Assembly: GCF_003573695.1 (NCBI RefSeq)
Contig: NC_039359.1
Span: forward strand, 121,031,849-121,095,848
Reading direction: 5' to 3'
From: Papaver somniferum
Lineage: Eukaryota > Streptophyta > Magnoliopsida > Ranunculales > Papaveraceae
DNA: 64,000 bases
Shown here: in pieces, positions 36,056-46,116 of the stretch
Numbering within the stretch: the first letter of the stretch is position 1
Layout: each line of letters opens with the position of its first letter
Made by a program: the position numbers and the translations under genes
The notes under the pieces: model-generated
Databases searched by the model: none
What the model saw: only the letters and a program-made list of their open reading frames with translations
Told to the model about the DNA's origin: nothing

Positions 36056-36600
36056 CCAGGTTCGGGAACTAAAAATTTAATTACACGGACTTGTGAGTTG
36101 TATGTTGCTGTGTTCCTCAGCTCATACTCACATCAGTATAGTTAAACATCGACATGAGTTTTTTCCCCCCTTCTCTCATGGTGTTCAACTGGCACTCTTT
36201 TAACAAGATTCATACATGAAGAAGAACCAAAGAAGTACTCGGCTCACTTTACATGTGTTTCATCTGGTGCTCATACATTTTATCTTATGGATGTATCTGA
36301 TCTTGTAAGAGTTCTTTAAAAAAAAAAGACAGAGAAATGAAGAAATGGCAAAGGATGTCATTGCATCCTACTTTCAGTAGATTTGCGCCCAGTTAAATTT
36401 TTGCAAGCAGTTTTGTCAATTTTAAATAATTTGTGCCTCTGCTCCAGATACTATCCAGAAATTTCATTTCTAACAAGCTATTCACATAGCCTCTCCGAGC
36501 TTACATGACCTGACTAAAAATGAAGAACCTAGAATACATAATTTCTACTCCTTGTTTCACCACACCTTTTAAACAACATCGAACTACAATGTACTCTAAT
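36056..36600. other. Intergenic region between two convergent genes
   Basis: Includes the 3' untranslated region of the ubiquitin-like gene (poly-A-rich run near 36316). The part from about 36235 to 36530 has a diverged second copy near 40490-40633 and 42400-42515. Confidence 0.6.
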
Positions 36601-37307
36601 TTAAGGGTTACCATGCCCGGAACAAGATGATTGATGTGAAGGACTGATTGCATCTTTATACAGTTCCTTCAAAGTCTTAATTGCCGGAGTGAAATCAGAG
36701 CACAGCGGAGTAACTGATATAGCCCGAAGGTGCTGCGCATTGCCATTCATCTTCGGTTTAGAGAGCTTCATTTGAAACATTTTACCCTCCAGGAGTTTAC
36801 TGGCTGTAACAGCTACACATACCCATACAAAACAATCAAATCAAATCTAATTTCCTCAACAAATCAAAATGAAAATAAAAAAAGAAGAAGAATCTAATAC
36901 CTGCAGAGGGGTTAACCATGGTAAAATTGAAAAAATCATCAGCAGAGCAACCAATAAGAACTCGAGCAACTCTATCAAACATTACAACTACAAAAACTTC
37001 TTCTGATGCTGCAATAGACACCTGAATACAATCCAATGACTCATTGATGAATCAAAATACAAAGGAAATTGAAATTATACTGGACTGTATGTCTATCTGC
37101 ATAGGAGTAGGGTGTGCTTACAAGAATGCGATAGAGGCGTTTTGAAATTGACGAGCCTGGATTGAAGAATTTGGGATCGCAGTACTTGCAGGAAATGTAT
37201 TCATTTGGGAGAGTTTTCTCACATCGAGAGCAAACCAAGTAGCAGAAATCGGTGGTGTTCATGGCCATCACTGTACAGAACACAGACAATGGCTGATCGA
37301 ATTCCAT
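36601..37307 (-). CDS. Zinc-ribbon/OB-fold protein resembling RPA70 C-terminus
   Basis: Three exons on the minus strand, 37122-37307, 36901-37021 and 36601-36812, give 172 codons with clean GT-AG borders. The N-terminal half carries C26-X2-C29 and C40-X2-C43 (CSRC...CKYC), the zinc ribbon inserted in the C-terminal OB fold of replication protein A large subunits. Then come strands such as KRLYRIL and EVFVVVMFDRVARVLIG, and a helix starting SADDFF, as in the same fold. That domain binds single-stranded DNA and the RPA32 subunit. Here it stands alone without the upstream RPA70 domains, so a role in DNA binding is inferred. Both ends look complete: the ATG follows the gene's 5' flank and the frame ends in TAA. 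It could also be called a short RPA-like nucleic-acid-binding protein. Confidence 0.7.
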
Positions 37308-38330
37308 TTTTTTAGGGTTTTCTTTTGGGGTTCTTCTGTTTTCTCTGATTCATAAATAGTAGTACTACATAAAACTCAAAAGTTCAGAAATTGAACTCAA
37401 TTGACCGAGACCGTTGATTTGGTCAAGGCAATAATCTCAAGAAACGAAAGTCAAATACTCGACTTTAAAATTGAATTTATGCGGGAGTAAGAAATTGTGG
37501 CAACCCCAAATTATAAGAGTTAGCCTACACAACTGACATTTGAGAGTGGTGGCGTTTAGGAATACTTCAATGGGTAAGTTGACAATGGAAACCTAATTGC
37601 GTTCACAATCAGCAAGAAAGCATAAGCTTGTGAGTCATTTAGCAAAAAAACATAAGCTTGTTTGTAAAGCTACATGTATGCGACCTGTTCGATATAAATC
37701 ATCAATGAAAATGAAAAGTTCAGACTAATATCAGTCGATGCTGTTCTATCTTTGACTTTACTTATCGCAGGTATTATAGTTTGACTAATTTTTTTTCCAG
37801 CCTTATGAATCTTTGAATAAAGCTATTACTTCAGCAGTGGTGGTCTTTGAACTTTGATTCTTTGAAGATATGCTTCTAAGATGAGTAACCACTGTAATTG
37901 CACGCCTTCGTTTCAGTGGAAATTCGGCAAAAATCAAAAAGTTTTTTCCTTTTTAATGCCATCATGTCGGGTATTGCTTCTTATGATGTTGAGATAAGCG
38001 CATTAAGCGTTTTCTGGAGCTGGAATCAGCTGGTTGGAGCCCCCGACATTTTATAATTGCCATTAAGGTCTAATTAGTGAGGGAAAGAAGATGTCTGCAG
38101 GTTTAATGCTTAAGACCTACGGCACCACATGAGAAACCGGAGCATACAGCATCTCAAGGAAAATGTAAGTAAACTTGCTCAACCTTTATTTATTTAATAT
38201 GACAACTTTGTTTTCTTCCACGGAGAAAAGAAAAGTATACTTATTACACAGAGGACATGATATAGAACAACTTAGATAGGAAAGGTCATGATCAATTCAC
38301 ATTTTATTATCATGTAAATAGGAAGTTTTA
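37308..38330. other. Intergenic region
   Basis: No gene supported. The right end (about 38165-38330) is the 3' flank of the first inhibitor gene and is similar to 42825-43028 behind the second inhibitor gene. Confidence 0.6.
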
Positions 38331-38676
38331 CTACCCAATTCTTGGTGTTTGGTAAACTTTTCCAGCCTTAGTGACCCAGACCCAGACCCTAGTGCAGCTG
38401 AAGTTCAAAACTACTCCTGATCCTTCTGGCACCACAATTGCATTAACGTTTCTATTTTGTCTTTCAATTGTCGTTACAGCAAACCGTCCAGAGGTGCCCA
38501 CCAACTCGGGCCATGAGCTTTTACCTGGAATTTTTTGTTAAAATGTTAGTGCGCACATGTGATTTGTTCCTACGCATTAGCTACAATCTATAAGTAAGGA
38601 AGATAAAACGTTGAACCATATATACGAATTGAAACTTATCAGTGAAATGTACTTCACCTTTGCACTCTGTTGACAT
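38331..38676 (-). CDS. Potato type I protease inhibitor, copy 1
   Basis: Two exons on the minus strand (38658-38676 and 38331-38524) give 70 codons; the 133-bp intron splits a Gly codon after MSTECK. The protein starts with the family block GKSSWPELVG, has VNAIVVPEG before the reactive loop, and ends TPRIG, the usual length for this family of serine protease inhibitors (MEROPS I13). There is no signal peptide, unlike secreted family members. Aligned to barley CI-2, P1-P1' is Leu-Asn, and the loop-supporting P3' Arg and P5' Asp are Ser and Thr; P6' Arg is kept. Specificity toward chymotrypsin- or subtilisin-like proteases is inferred; the missing supports may weaken it. A CCTATTTAAACC box lies about 90 bp upstream. 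It is paired with copy 2 at 43029. Confidence 0.9.
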
Positions 38677-39203
38677 CCTGCTTGTCTGTGAATATATTGA
38701 AACGTATTGTGAATTGCTTAGTTTGGCTGTGTTTGATTCACTGAGAGTTCATCTTACAATTGGTTTAAATAGGTTCAAGGTTGATCAGATATCCGGATAT
38801 TCTCTTATCTCTTGTGTCATCAGGCCGTAATATTTGATCGATGACTTTTCCAGGTAAGAAGAAACTTACTTCTGTTCAAACTGGTTGAGCAACCGGGATC
38901 AATCACCTTATGGGTCAACCTATTTTTATTTAATGCATAAAACCCATTATATTAATCTTAAAAGGCTTGTCATAGCATTCACAATGGTGGAAGCAAATAT
39001 GGCAAGAATTCTAAGCCTAATTCAACTTCAGTAATAGCATATGGCCAGAACTCACAATAGTCAAAAGAGCTATATATGTGTGGGCAGTATCTAATCCTCG
39101 CCTACCAGCTCAAGAAGAGAATAATAGGGCTTAGCCCAATTGTTTTCAAGGATTTTATCTCCCCATCAGCCAGATTTCTTGAAAGATAGAAGTATATTTG
39201 AAT
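38677..39203. other. 5' flank of inhibitor copy 1
   Basis: Promoter and intergenic DNA. The region near 38690-38840 resembles the 5' flank of copy 2 (about 44000-44170); no separate gene seen. Confidence 0.6.
38764..38771 (-). promoter_or_regulatory. TATA box of inhibitor copy 1
   Basis: Minus-strand TATTTAAA inside CCTATTTAAACC, about 90 bp before the ATG. The same dodecamer is conserved in front of copy 2. Confidence 0.65.
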
Positions 39204-40254
39204 GAAACCTGTTTTGAGGCGTACTGAATTTTTTTGAGGCATACTATATAATGCCAAAATAGGGTCACTAAATAAAAAACAACATCACCCCTTATCCACT
39301 TTTTTTGATAATGGCATAACTACCCTTACATAATTAGTGTTAATGATTATGATTAGATTTGATTAGTTAGGAATTTTAAGGATTGATTAAAAATAAAATT
39401 ATTAGTGGTGAATTAGTAGATAAATCAAATTTATGTGAGAGAATTGAGATTTTTGAGAGGAAGAAGAAGAAGTGAAAAAAACTTGGGTTTTGAATTTTGA
39501 GATTTTAGTGATTAGAAATGACCAAAATGGGTGATTCAAATCAGAGGTAGACTTCTATACGAGGTTTAATTTCTTTTTATAAGTTGAATCTTTCAAAAAA
39601 ATGAATTTTTAAAACCCAGATCTACTGACTAGATGAACAGTTCGGCTGACAAGTTATCAGCCGAACCTAGGTATATTTTTAAAAAATTGAGGTTCGGCTG
39701 AAAAGTTGTCAGCCGAACTTCACTCTGAAACTGACAAATTTAGGTTCGGCTGATTCGAACAAAATTTAGCAAAGTCGCGTGAGCCGAACATAGTGTTTCT
39801 CTAAATTATACACTAGGTTCGGCTCAAAATTGATACTCCAAGATTAGCCGAACTGATCTTCTGAAAACCCTAATTTCATCTTTGAAATTATATTCTGTCA
39901 ATCAAACAAAATAAAATCAATCAAAAACAAGATGGGTTTGTTACACATACATTTTAAAATACATCTAAGAGTAATTGAGGTTTGGATTTCGCACTTCAAT
40001 ATCGCTCACTTTGATTCGTGTTTGCTTTGCTTGATCAATTTCTTTATTGAATTGGAGTCCAAAATGTTTAAATTTAAAGTTTATTTTGATTTTTGATTTT
40101 AGGTTTTTGAGGATAAGGGCGTTCTAGTAATTTAAATTGTTTAAGATTATATAGGTAATTGAACTACTTTTAGACACTCCTTATAAACCCACCCTAAATG
40201 GTGTAATGAATGAGTATGCCTCAAAAAAATTGAGTATGCCTCAAAACAGGTTTC
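39204..40254. mobile_element. Mutator-like MITE with long inverted ends
   Basis: The ends are inverted repeats of about 45 bp beginning GAAACCTGTTTTGAGG, with a subterminal second copy of TTTTGAGGCATACT at each end. Direct repeats ATTTGAATG flank it (39196-39204 and 40255-40263), an 8- or 9-bp target duplication since one base is shared with the terminus. Long inverted ends plus a 9-bp duplication fit a Mutator-like MITE; an 8-bp reading would allow hAT. About 1.05 kb, no transposase frame. Four hairpins lie inside at 39640-39853. Confidence 0.8.
39640..39853. repeat. Row of four GTTCGGCT hairpins
   Basis: Stems of GTTCGGCT(GA) with (TC)AGCCGAAC at 39640-39666, 39692-39718, 39744-39789 and 39817-39853. 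The first two are 10-bp perfect stems with 7-base loops; the last two have 8-bp stems and longer loops. Confidence 0.75.
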
Positions 40255-40632
40255 ATTTGAATGCAACAGCCTCGTCTCTGAAGCTGTCAATCTTTTTTGG
40301 ACAATAAGATTTTTATGGTGGTAATCTCGCTTTAAAATTTGATACGCTTGACTGGAAAATTCTTGCTCAATTCACCATCTTGTTTTGGTTTATTTCCGCA
40401 TATTTTTTATATGGATTCATGCGATTCTTCAGTCTGCTAAACTTTCTATTTGGTTAATGGTCGAGCCATGGGTTATTTCAGCTGCAGTTTGCTTACTTTG
40501 CATGTGTTCCGTTTGGTGCTGATAGCTCATATCTTACGGATGTATCTGGTCTTGTGACAATTCTTTAAAAAGAAACAGAAATGAAGAAATGGCAAAGGAT
40601 GATAATGTTTGCAAGCAGTTTTATCAATTTTA

Positions 40633-42407
40633 TTGGGCCGACCGACCCGAAGGAAGGGAGTACTTCTTATGATTACATTTTTGTAAGATGAACGGTAAGG
40701 CAAATGTTCAATTTGATAAAAAGATTGTCAAATTCCGTGTAGTCTTTCTTGGTTACTTTTTCGCCGGAGAAAATTTTTTGTCCCCTTTAATCCAATTAGT
40801 AAAACTATTTAAATATCCAATTACTATAACGTAGAGCGAGAGTATCATTTATTATGAAACGGACGAAGATATCATTTTTTCTGAAACGGAGTGAAAGTAT
40901 GATTTTTCTGAAACTGGGAAAGTATCACTTTTTCTGAAACGGAGCGAAGGTATCACTTTTTCTGAAACAGAGCGAAAGTATCACTTTTCTGAAACAGGAC
41001 GAAAGTATCACGTTTTCTGAAACAGGGCGAAAGTATCACCTTTTTCCAGAAACGTGGAGAAAGTATCACTTTTTCTGAAACGGAGCGAAATCACTTTTCC
41101 TGAAACAAGGCGAAAGTATCACTTTTTCTGAAACAAGCGAAAGTATCACTTTTTCTGAAACGGGCGAAAATATCACTTTTTCTGAAACGGAGCGAAAGTA
41201 TCACTTTTTCTGAAACAAGGTGAAAGTATCACTTTTCTGAAACGGGGCGAAAGTATCACTTTTTCTGAAACGGTGCGAAAGTATCACTTTTTCTGAAACG
41301 GGGAGAAAATATCACTTTTTCTTAAACAAGCGAAAGTATCACTTTTTCTGAAACGGGCGAAAATATCACTTTTTCTGAAACGGAGCGAAAGTATCACTTT
41401 TTCTGAAACAAGGAAAAGAAACAAGCGAAAGTATCACCTTTCTAAAACGGGCGAAAATATCACTTTTTCTGAAACGGAGCGAAAGTATCACTTTTTCTGA
41501 AACAAGACGAAAAAACAAGGTGAAAGTATCACTTTTCTGAAACGGGGAGAAAGTATCACTTTTTCTGAAACGGGCGAAAGTATCACTTTTTCTGAAACGG
41601 AGCGAAAGTATAATTTTTTCTTAAACAGAGCGAAAGTATCACCTTTTCCAGAAACGGGGAGAAAGTATCACTTTTTCTGAAACGGAGGGAAATCACTTTT
41701 CCTAAAACAAGGCGAAAGTATCACTTTTTCTGAAACAAGCGAAAGTATCACTTTTTCTGAAACGGGCGAAAATATCACTTTTTCTGAAACGGAGCGAAAG
41801 TATCACTTTTTCTGAAACAAGGTGAAAGTATCACTTTTCTGAAACGGGCGAAGGTATCACTTTTTCTGAAACGGGCGAAAGTATCACTTTTTCTGAAAAG
41901 GAGTGAAAGTATCACTTTTCTGAAACAAGGCGAAAGAAACAAGGTGAAAGTATCACTTTTCTGAAACGGGGAGAAAGTATCACTTTTTCTGAAACGGGGC
42001 GAAAGTATCACTTTTTCTGAAACAGAGCGAAAGTATAAGTTTTTCTTAAACAAGGCGAAAATATCACTTTTTCTCAAAACGGGACGAAAGTATCACTTTT
42101 TCTAAAATGGAGCGAAAAATCACTTTTTCTGAAACAAGGCAAAAGTATCACTTTTTTTTAAATGGTGTGAGAGTATCATTTTTCTGAAACGAGGTGAAAA
42201 TATCACTTTTTCTAAAATGGAGCGAAAAATCACTTTTTCTAAAACAAGGCGAAAGTATCATTTTTTTTAAACGGGGTGAGAGTATCATTTTTCTGAAACG
42301 AGGTGAAAATATCATTTTTTCTGAAACGGAACGAAAGTAGTTGCAAAGAATCTCATCTTCAAATTTTTCTTCGGTCGACCCACACACCGTGACAACCGGT
42401 GTACTAG
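40633..42407 (+). mobile_element. Helitron2/Helentron-like insertion with minisatellite
   Basis: Absent from the paralogous segment at 36.4 kb, so it is an insertion. The left end starts TTGGGCCGACCGA. Near the right end an inverted near-copy, TCGGTCGACCC (42371-42381), is followed by a hairpin (stem ACACCG/CGGTGT, 42384-42402) and then ACTAG-T. An inverted repeat that is terminal on the left but subterminal on the right, followed by a hairpin, is the layout of Helitron2/Helentron elements; the CTAG end before T is like classical Helitrons. A central tandem repeat also fits DINE/HINE-like derivatives. No helicase is encoded. No target duplication is apparent. Confidence 0.55.
40833..42340 (+). 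repeat. Minisatellite of about 28 bp, roughly 50 units
   Basis: Consensus ATCACTTTTTCTGAAACGG followed by AGCGAAAGT. Units vary in the CGGAG/CAAGG/CGGG box and in T-run length. Blocks of three to four variants recur in the same order (41131, 41321, 41418 and 41729), and about 200 bp starting near 41037 recurs near 41638, giving a higher-order period of about 600 bp. Open frames inside are by-products of the repeat. Confidence 0.9.
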
Positions 42408-42520
42408 TATAATTTCTGGCCCTGCTACGTATGCTTTTGAGAAATTTAGGTATCCAACAAGATTATTGAACTAGGCTATGCACATAGCCTCCCCGGAATG
42501 ACTAAAATCTTTTAAACGTC

Positions 42521-43028
42521 CAGTGTGTAGTGGCTATGCACATGTTCCAAAGAATATAAATCATGTAGATTCCTAACACATTTGACAACTTAATAAGAAG
42601 TGTTCGGACCAATATAAATCCAAAATGTTCAAAATCTTATAGTACTTGATCAACGGTTCTTCCAGTGTGTTTTGAAAGGTATTATCACGTTTTCATTTTA
42701 ACTTAGAAATAGACCAAATTGAAAAAATAATAATAATCATTGTACAGAAACGAAAGGGGAGTGTGTCATTTGGCACCGTTTCCAGGGAATTCGAGGATCA
42801 AAAATACAACGACGCATTAAATATAGCGTAAACTTGATCACCCTTATTTATTTATTTAATACAACAACTATATTGCTATATGTACTCTTGTTTTCTTCCA
42901 TGAAGAAAAAAGAAAGGCAGCAAGTACTACGTACGTACATACTCATTACACCAACTATATGATATAAAACATCCTGGACAGGAAGGTCGTGATCAACATT
43001 TTATTATCATGTAAAATATGAAGTTTCA
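42521..43028. other. Intergenic, 3' flank of inhibitor copy 2
   Basis: No gene. 42825-43028 is similar to 38165-38330 behind copy 1. Confidence 0.6.
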
Positions 43029-43982
43029 TTACCCAATTCTTGGTGTCTGGTAAACTCTTCCAGCTGAATTGATCCAGACCCTAACCCTATCGCACCTGAA
43101 ATCCATGGTTACCAATGATCCTTCCGGCACCAGAACTGCATTAACGTTTGGATTTTCACTTTCTATTGTCGCTGCAGCAGACACACCGGAGCTGCGTACC
43201 AACTCGGGCCATGAACTTTTACCTGGAATATTTTTGCTAAAATGTCAGTATGCACATGATTTGGTCTTACAACAGGGCCGGCCCCATAGGGTAATCAGGG
43301 AAAGACCCACTTTAAGGCAGCAAGGCCTAGGGGGCAGCAACAACCCAGTTTTATAGTGTGGGTTTACTTAAAAATAAAATTCTAGAAGGGACTTATTGAT
43401 TATACTATGTAAATATTTAGGACAAATATTTAAGAAACATAAAAAGTTGGGGATTTATTTTGAACATTCTACAAACTCGATATTTTCTTTCCACCAATGT
43501 TTTTTTTACCTTTGGCTTTTAGAGCCTAAAAGAAACGTGCTCTAAATAACCATTCAAATCTCTTGTGTTTTTTGGGTCTTAAATTATTGATTGAAAAACG
43601 TAACTTATAGTTCCTTTTCATTTCTCCATTTTTTTGTAATTCTAACACGAGGAGAATCCTTTCACACTATCAAATTCTCACTACCTCACATTTTAGGAGA
43701 TATTTTTCTTACAAAGATTAGACGATAGCATATTTAAACCTAATATTTTAGAGATATACTTGTCCTACAATGCTTTACACACGTATAAAATTTACTTATC
43801 TTTTATTATTAGTCGTGGCAAAAAAAATAAAAAAAATTTGGGACATAGAAAAAAATTTTGCTTTAGGACAAAAAAATCTCAGGAACGGCTCTGCTTACAA
43901 ACTGGCCACAATAAAACGTTGAACCATATACAAAAATCGAAAATTATACAAAAAATGAAACTAACTGACCTCTGCAAGACAT
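43029..43982 (-). CDS. Potato type I protease inhibitor, copy 2
   Basis: Two exons on the minus strand (43970-43982 and 43029-43222) give 68 codons. The intron is 747 bp because a hAT element sits in it; without the element it would be about 120 bp, as in copy 1. It contains GKSSWPELV, VNAVLVPEG and the end TPRIG. The reactive loop reads Met-Asp at P1-P1' by alignment to CI-2 (Met-Glu there), and the loop-supporting P3' Arg, P5' Asp, P6' Arg and P8' Arg are all kept, so this is the canonical copy. It is expected to inhibit chymotrypsin- or subtilisin-like serine proteases of attackers; this is family knowledge, not shown here. No signal peptide. The conserved TATTTAAA box lies at 44085-44092. 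Whether the enlarged intron is still spliced well is unknown. Confidence 0.88.
43273..43893. mobile_element. hAT-like element in the inhibitor intron
   Basis: 621 bp, starting CAGGGCCGGCCCC and ending AGGAACGGCTCTG, giving imperfect inverted ends of the CAGGGCCG type known from hAT elements. CTTACAA flanks it at 43266-43272 and 43894-43900 (7 bp visible; hAT normally gives 8, one base may have changed). The paralogous intron of copy 1 lacks it. No transposase. Confidence 0.8.
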
Positions 43983-44084
43983 CTTGCTTTTGTGTGAATA
44001 TTGAAGCGTACTCTTGAAGTAATTAAGGGTTTTTATTCTGAGCTTGGTTGTTTGATTCGTGCTCGGAGTTCATCTTACAATGGG

Positions 44085-44092
44085 TTTAAATA
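44085..44092 (-). promoter_or_regulatory. TATA box of inhibitor copy 2
   Basis: TATTTAAA on the minus strand within CCTATTTAAACC, as in copy 1, about 105 bp before the ATG. Confidence 0.65.
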
Positions 44093-44179
44093 GGTTTCAA
44101 AATGTTGATTTGGTATTCGTATATTCTCATTTTTCTTCTAGTCAGGCCGTGATATTTGATTGATGACTTTTCGAAAAAG

Positions 44180-44717
44180 AAGAAAATTATTACTGTTCAC
44201 ACTGGATCAACTTATTGCAGGCCAAGGATAATCACAAATGAAAGAAGCGTTGTGTAGACTAAGTTTGGTGGATGAACCACCGTCAGTGGCCAAGTCAAGG
44301 CTATTAATATGTTAGTTTTACCGGATAAGATAAGTTCAGAACGATTGGTTGAATCTGTGGTCGCAAGATTTTCATTCGGTGGCAATTTATACAATTCTGC
44401 TTTGTTAAAATAATATCCCAATTGCAGTATCGAAAACGTAAACGTAAGAAGTATTTGAATTTTTGTTAAAGAAACCAGGAAATTCGTCATGCTAGTTCCA
44501 CAACAAACACATTCAAATAAATCTTGGGACGGCAAAATAATAAAGACAAATATGACCGATATATATGGCAGCACATCCAAACGGACCGTTACTTTTGCTC
44601 ACATGTCACCAAACATTTCAGGTTAAGTCTGAAATTGATGGAAGACAAATCGTTGCCAGCGTTGTTTTTTTTTTTTTTTTCTTTTTTTAACAAATACGAA
44701 TACTTATCACCAATATA
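44180..44717. other. Intergenic, no supported gene
   Basis: Contains a run of T (44665-44690). A 122-codon minus frame (44212-44580) has no recognisable family, no supporting neighbours and a hydrophobic, low-information composition; I do not call it. Confidence 0.5.
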
Positions 44718-46116
44718 ATGGACATTGACTCTGACAACCATCCAATATTCCTGCTCGATTACAATCTCATCGGAATGGTGGCAAAATCCTTTTTAAGGTT
44801 TTTGGTTTTTGGCTTGATCATGAGAATCATAGCTAAACGTTGGAACAAAAAAATTTCTGGCTCTGCTGCTTTCATCATAGTCAGAAAACTAAAGGACATT
44901 AAACTTACAATCTGGAACAAGGGAGATCTACGGAAGCATCAAAACCAACATTGAAGACTGCAAGAATTATTTAGATTGGCTGCACAAAAACTACCACAAA
45001 AATGATAGAGGCCAAGTGTTAAATGATGCTAGGAAAAAGGTCAATGAATGGTTAGATATTCAAGAGAAATTTGGAAAACCAAAAATAAAAATCAACTCAT
45101 CAAACTTGCAGACAAATAATAAATTCTTTCATACACCAACCAAGTATAGAGCTAGATGAAACATGATTAAATCTACCCAACAGGATACAAAGGGTCAATG
45201 GATCATAAATGTTGAAGAGGTTGCTAACTACCATCAACCCTCGTGATAATGACACCCTCAACAGAACTCCATATATGCAGGAAATCAAGTCCATTCTTTA
45301 CAACATGGATGGTGACAAAGCTCCTTGTCATATGTTAAAGGAATTAAAATCAACCTTCATATCCCTCATCCCAAAAACTGACAACCCATCATCTTCAATC
45401 CGCTTTAGACCCATCAGCCTATGGAACACCGCTTACAAAATCATTTCCAAACTCATAGCCCAAAGAATAAAACTTTCCCTGCACAAAAACATATCCCGTT
45501 ACCAATCTATTTTCATCCTGGAAGATAAATTTCTGAAAATATTGTTATAGCTCATGAAATCCTGAAGAGGGAAAAAAAAGGTGCCAATGGCTGCACGGGA
45601 ATCAAAATCAACATAACAAATGCTTTTGATAGAGTGGATTGAGACTTTCGCTTGGCCATTATAAAAAAAAATGGCTTCAAAGACAACTGGTGCGATAAAA
45701 TATATCAATGCACATTTACTACCACCTCTCTTGTGTTAGTTAATAGGCAGCTGAAAAATTCTTTAAACCTTAACCAGAGGCCTTAGACAAGGTAACCCTC
45801 TTTCCCCCTACCGTTTTCTCTTATGCATGGAATCCCTGTCAAGAAACCTGATTTAAGCTGAAGAAATGAGTCTTATCTCTTGAATAAAACTGTATAAAGG
45901 GGCTCCTTCTATAAGTCACCTCCTTTTTGTTGATGACTACATGGTCTTCTACAAAGCTAACAAAATTGAAAGCTAAAACCTGATGGACATCTTTAAAATC
46001 TTCAGCTCCACTTCTATCCAGCTGATTAATTTCAATAGGTCAGGAGTTTTATTCAGCAACAATACTTATGACAACCTCAGTTATCTGATTAACAACATTA
46101 TGGGAGTACAAATAAT
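44718..46116 (+). pseudogene. LINE (L1-like) remnant, partial
   Basis: Broken across several frames. Early part GSAAFIIVRKLKDIK with a WNK motif matches the stretch between endonuclease and reverse transcriptase in plant LINEs. Then come FRPISLWNTAYKIISKLIA, a motif-A relic INITNAFDRVD, RQGNPLSPYRF and a FVDDYMVF catalytic-box relic (usually FADD). Several stops and frameshifts. It ends where the Gypsy-like segment starts; no poly-A tail, so it is truncated at the right. Confidence 0.75.

Larger units (their letters stand above)
40490..42520. other. Second copy of the gene-flank segment, split by an insertion
   Basis: 40490-40632 resembles 36235-36430 (shared GAAATGAAGAAATGGCAAAG), and 42408-42515 resembles 36430-36530 (shared CACATAGCCTC and TGACTAAAA). 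It marks the left part of the duplicated block that also produced the second inhibitor gene. No counterpart of the zinc-ribbon gene remains between it and that gene. Confidence 0.65.

Noticed and set aside
40833..42340. CRISPR-like array of short repeats
   Set aside because: The repeats are contiguous without unique spacers, units vary in length, and the context is a plant genome; it is a minisatellite.
41775..42387. Minus-strand frames of 100 and 79 codons rich in FRKSDTF-like motifs
   Set aside because: They are translations of the tandem repeat, with no start context or conservation independent of the repeat period.
43069..43356. 95-codon plus-strand frame
   Set aside because: It is the antisense shadow of inhibitor copy 2 exon 2 running on into the hAT element.
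44212..44580. 122-codon minus-strand hydrophobic frame
   Set aside because: No recognisable family, no signs of splicing partners or neighbours; kept only as a possible frame in the intergenic entry.
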